Of a stretch of 64,000 nt of DNA, positions 60,301-64,000 are shown in pieces. The DNA lies in NCBI GenBank assembly GCA_963995525.1, contig OZ023206.1, positions 41,346,969-41,410,968 of the forward strand. The letters are read 5' to 3'. The notes below the pieces were generated by a model. The model was not told the origin of the DNA, did no database searches, and saw only the letters and a list, made by a program, of their open reading frames with translations. The number at the start of each line of letters is the position of its first letter. Positions within the stretch are counted from its first letter, which is position 1. This stretch comes from Escarpia spicata. Lineage: Eukaryota > Annelida > Polychaeta > Sabellida > Siboglinidae. The translations under genes were made by a program, and so were the position numbers.

Positions 60301-62290
60301 ACTTATAACTTTTTTTTAGTGCTGGTAGGACTTAGAACTTTTAGTGACGGTAGGATTTAGAACTTTTAGTGCTGGTAGTACTTAGAACTTTTTAGTGTCG
60401 GTAAACTTAGACATTTTTAGTGTCGGTAGGACTTAGAACTTTTTAGTGTCGGTAGGACTTAGATATTTTTACTGTCGGTAGGACTTAACACTTTTTAGTG
60501 TCGGTAGTATTTATAACTTTTTAGTGACGATAGGACTTAGACATTTTTAGTGACGGTAGGACTTAGAACTTTTTGGTGACGATAGGACTTAGAACTTTTT
60601 AGTGTCGGTAGTACTTATAACTTTTTACTGTTGGTAGGACTTAGACATTTTTAGTGTTGATAGGACTTAGAACTTTTAGTGTTGGTAGTACTTAGAACTT
60701 TTTAGTGACGGTACGACTTAGACATTTTTAGTGTTGGTAGTACTTAGAACTTTTTAGTGTTGGTAGTACTTAGACTTTTTAGTGCTGGTAGGACTTAGAA
60801 CATTTTAGTGACGGTGGTACTTAGTACGTTTTAGTGCTGGTAGTACTTAGAACTTTTAGTGACGGTAGTACTTAGACATTTTTACTGTCGGTAGGACTTA
60901 GACATTTTTAGTGTTGGTAGGACTTAGAACTTTTAGAGTTGGTACGACTTAGACATTTTTAGTGTTGGTAGGACTTAGAACTTTTTAGTGCTGGTAGTAC
61001 TTAGAACATTTTAGTGACGGTGGTACTTAGTACGTTTTAGTGCTGGTAGTACTTAGAACTTTTTAGTGTCGGTAGTACTTAGAACTTTTTAGTGTCGGTA
61101 GTACTTAGAACTTTTTAGTGTCGGTAGTACTTAGAACTTTTTAGTGTCGGTAGTACTTAGAACTTTTTAGTGACGGTAGGACTTAGACATTTTTAGTGTC
61201 GGTAGGACTTAGAACTTTTTAGTGTTGGTAGTACTTATAACTGTTTAGTGCTGGTAGGACTTAGAACTTATAGTGACGGTAGGACTTAGACATTTTTACT
61301 GTCGGTACGACTTATACATTTTTAGTGTTGGTAGTACATAGAACTTTTTAGTGTTGGTAGTACTTAGACTTTTTAGTGCTGGTAGGACTTAGACATTTTT
61401 AGTGCTGGTAGTACTTAGAACTTTTTAGTGTTGGTAGTACTTAGACTTTTTAGTGCTTGTAGGTCTTAGACATTTTTAGTGCTGGTAGTACTTATAACTT
61501 TTTAGTGTTGGTAGTACTTAGACTTTTTAGTGCTGGTAGGACTTAGAAATGTTTAGTGTTGGTAGGACTTAGAACTTTTAGTGCTGGTAGTACTTATAAC
61601 TTTTTAGTGACGGTACGACTTAGACATTTTTAGTGTTGGTAGTACTTAGAACTTTTTAGTGCTGGTAGGACTTAGAACTTTTTAGTGCTGGTAGGACTTA
61701 GAATTTTTAGTGACGGTAGGACTTAGAATTTTTTAGTGTCGGTAGTACTTAGAACTTTTTAGTGACGGTAGGACTTAGACATTTTTAGTGTCGGTAGGAC
61801 TTATAACTTTTTAGTGTTGGTAGTACTTATAACTTTTTAGTGCTGGTAGGACTTAGACCTTTTAGTGACGGTAGGACTTAGACATTTTTACTGTCGGTAG
61901 TACTTATAATTTTTAATGCTGGTAGTACTTATAACTTTTTAGTGCTGTTAGGACTTATAACTTTTTAGTGACGGTAGGACTTAGACATTTTTAATGTCGG
62001 TAGGACTTATAACTTTTTAGTGCTGGTAGGACTTAGAACTTTTAGTGACGGTAGGACTTAGACATTTTTACTGTCGGTAGGACTTAGAAATTTTTAGTGT
62101 TGGTAGGACTTATAACTTTTAGTGTTGGTAGTACTTAGAACTTTTTAGTGCTGGTAGGACTTAGAACTTTTAGTGACGGTAGGACTTAGACATTTTTACT
62201 GTCGGTAGGACTTATAACTTTTTAGTGTTGGTAGTACTTATAACTTTTTTTTAGTGCTGGTAGGACTTAGAACTTTTAGTGACGGTAGGA
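54381..62290 (+). repeat. Higher-order repeat, exact 2063-bp period, almost four copies
   Basis: TTTTTGGTGACGATAGG falls at 54381, 56444, 58507 and 60570, three steps of exactly 2063 bp. An independent marker, AACTTTTTTTTAGTG, falls at 56181, 58244 and 60307, again 2063 bp apart, then 62242 (128 bp short). Copies differ at only a few sites that I could spot, for example GGAGTTATAAC at 55763 against GGACTTATAAC in the next copies, and TTTATTGACGG near 59541 against TTTAGTGACGG. Confidence 0.92.
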
Positions 62291-62600
62291 CTTAGACATT
62301 TTTAGTGTTGGTAGTACTTAGAACTTTTTAGTGTTGGTAGTACTTAGACTTTTTAGTGCTGGTAGGACTTAGACATTTGTTAGTGCTGGTAGTACTTAGA
62401 ACTTTTTAGTGCAGGTAGTACTTAGAACATTTTAGAGTTGGTACGACTTAGACATTTTTAGTGTTGGTAGGACTTAGACATTTTAGTGTTGGTAGTACTT
62501 AGGACTTTTAGTGACGGTACGACTTAGAAATTTTTAGTGTGGGTAGTACTTAGAACTTTTTAGTGTCGGTAGTACTTAGATCTTTTTAGTGACGGTAGGA
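62290..62600 (+). repeat. Satellite block shared with the array's start
   Basis: The unusual variant order GTGCAGGTAGTACTTAGAAC then TTTTAGAGTTGGTACG occurs at 46361, 47782 and 62409 and is followed by the same series of variants each time, so this end of the array contains a copy of its beginning. Confidence 0.85.
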
Positions 62601-64000
62601 CTTAGACTTTTTAGTGCTGGTAGGACTTAGAAATGTTTAGTGTTGGTAGGACTTAGAACTTTTAGAGTTGGTACGACTTAGACATTTTTAGTGTTGGTAG
62701 GACTTAGAACTTTTAGTGTTGGTAGTACTTAGAACTTTTTAGTGACGGTACGATTTATACATTTTTAGTGTTGGTAGTACTTAGAACTTTTTAGTGTTGG
62801 TAGTACTTAGACTTTTTAGTGCTGGTAGGACTTAGACATTTGTTAGTGCTGGTAGTACTTAGAACTTTTTAGTGCTGGTAGTACTTAGAACATTTTAGTG
62901 ACGGTGGTACTTAGTACGTTTTAGTGCTGGTAGTACTTAGAACTTTTTAGTGTCGGTAGTACTTAGAACTTTTTAGTGTCGGTAGTACTTAGACATTTTT
63001 AGTGTCGGTAGTACTTAGAATTTTTAGTGCTGGTAGTACTTAGAACTTTTTAGTGTTGGTAGTACTTATACTTTTTAGTGCTGGTAGGACTTACACATTT
63101 TTTAGTGCTGGTAGGACTTACACATTTTTAGTGTCGGTAGGACTTAGAACTTTTTATTGACGGTACGACTTAGAAATGTTTAGTGTTGGTAGTACTTAGA
63201 ACTTTTTAGTGTCGGTAGTACTTAGAACTTTTTAGTGTCGGTAGTACTTAGAACTTTTTAGTGACGGTAGGATTTAGAACTTTTAGTGCTGGTAGTACTT
63301 AGAACTTTTTAGTGTCGGTAAACTTAGACATTTTTAGTGTCGGTAGGACTTAGAACTTTTTAGTGTCGGTAGGACTTAGATATTTTTACTGTCGGTAGGA
63401 CTTAACACTTTTTAGTGTCGGTAGTATTTATAACTTTTTAGTGACGATAGGACTTAGACATTTTTAGTGACGGTAGGACTTAGAACTTTTTGGTGACGAT
63501 AGGACTTAGAACTTTTTAGTGTCGGTAGTACTTATAACTTTTTACTGTTGGTAGGACTTAGACATTTTTAGTGTTGATAGGACTTAGAACTTTTAGTGTT
63601 GGTAGTACTTAGAACTTTTTAGTGACGGTACGACTTAGACATTTTTAGTGTTGGTAGTACTTAGAACTTTTTAGTGTTGGTAGTACTTAGACTTTTTAGT
63701 GCTGGTAGGACTTAGAACATTTTAGTGACGGTGGTACTTAGTACGTTTTAGTGCTGGTAGTACTTAGAACTTTTAGTGACGGTAGTACTTAGACATTTTT
63801 ACTGTCGGTAGGACTTAGACATTTTTAGTGTTGGTAGGACTTAGAACTTTTAGAGTTGGTACGACTTAGACATTTTTAGTGTTGGTAGGACTTAGAACTT
63901 TTTAGTGCTGGTAGTACTTAGAACATTTTAGTGACGGTGGTACTTAGTACGTTTTAGTGCTGGTAGTACTTAGAACTTTTTAGTGTCGGTAGTACTTAGA

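Larger units (their letters stand above)
46341..64000 (+). repeat. Satellite array of ~26-bp monomers, over 17.6 kb
   Basis: The consensus is GGTAGTACTTAGAACTTTTT followed by AGTGTC, 25-27 bp. Three positions vary in a restricted way: GTA(G/C)(T/G)ACTTA, then (GAAC/GACA/TAAC)TTTTT, then a linker ending TC, TT, CT or AC. About 680 monomers occur in the window, and the array continues past 64000. Stops occur in every frame on both strands, so it is not coding. No other sequence interrupts it. Monomer types are arranged non-randomly in higher-order repeats (separate entries). Confidence 0.97.

Noticed and set aside
46341..64000. CRISPR-like array
   Set aside because: Repeats and spacers are not separable, every position belongs to the monomer, the DNA is animal and no cas genes exist.

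Overview
This is nuclear DNA from an animal, not a prokaryote. It is AT-rich and dominated by repeats: GT-AG introns, long dinucleotide microsatellites, tRNA-headed SINEs, degraded non-LTR and LTR retroelements, MITE-like foldbacks and a large satellite. The SINEs, the retroelement mix and a small six-cysteine secreted peptide would suit a marine invertebrate, possibly a mollusc or other lophotrochozoan. That placement is inference. No conserved housekeeping gene was recognised.

Layout. 1-12323: repeat-rich intergenic DNA holding a 5'-truncated LINE with a 15-bp target-site duplication (1785-2115), an inverted repeat near 4.4 kb, a 20-bp minisatellite (5441-5690) and MITE-like elements (7.6, 9.0 and 10.6 kb). 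12324-23327: an 11-kb near-perfect inverted repeat, two 5.3-kb arms about 3% apart in the block I compared, around a 422-bp centre that contains a 200-N assembly gap. Each arm carries a broken hAT-like transposase, a nested 400-bp foldback and a CpG-rich promoter/first-exon candidate pointing outward. 24.2-34 kb: a two-exon minus-strand gene for a 60-residue secreted six-cysteine peptide (25057-26642), plus broken duplicates of its flanks, one split by a 2.25-kb insertion between identical 33-bp direct repeats.

34-46 kb: dispersed repeats, SINEs, a second inverted repeat (37684-40354) holding tandem arrays and a dead CR1-like LINE, a dead Ty3/gypsy-type gag, and a minus-strand ORF built of four 42-residue Cys-rich repeats (42834-43325). 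45.1-45.9 kb holds octamer motifs, several short arrays and a one-orientation cluster of about ten CTCF-motif-like sequences. 46341-64000 is a satellite of about 26-bp monomers with higher-order structure, including an exact 2063-bp period, running off the window.

The best candidate for a real protein gene is the six-cysteine secreted peptide: signal peptide, splice sites, phase and a duplicated pseudo-copy all agree. Almost everything else is mobile or tandemly repeated DNA. All comparisons were made by eye; no alignments or database searches were run.
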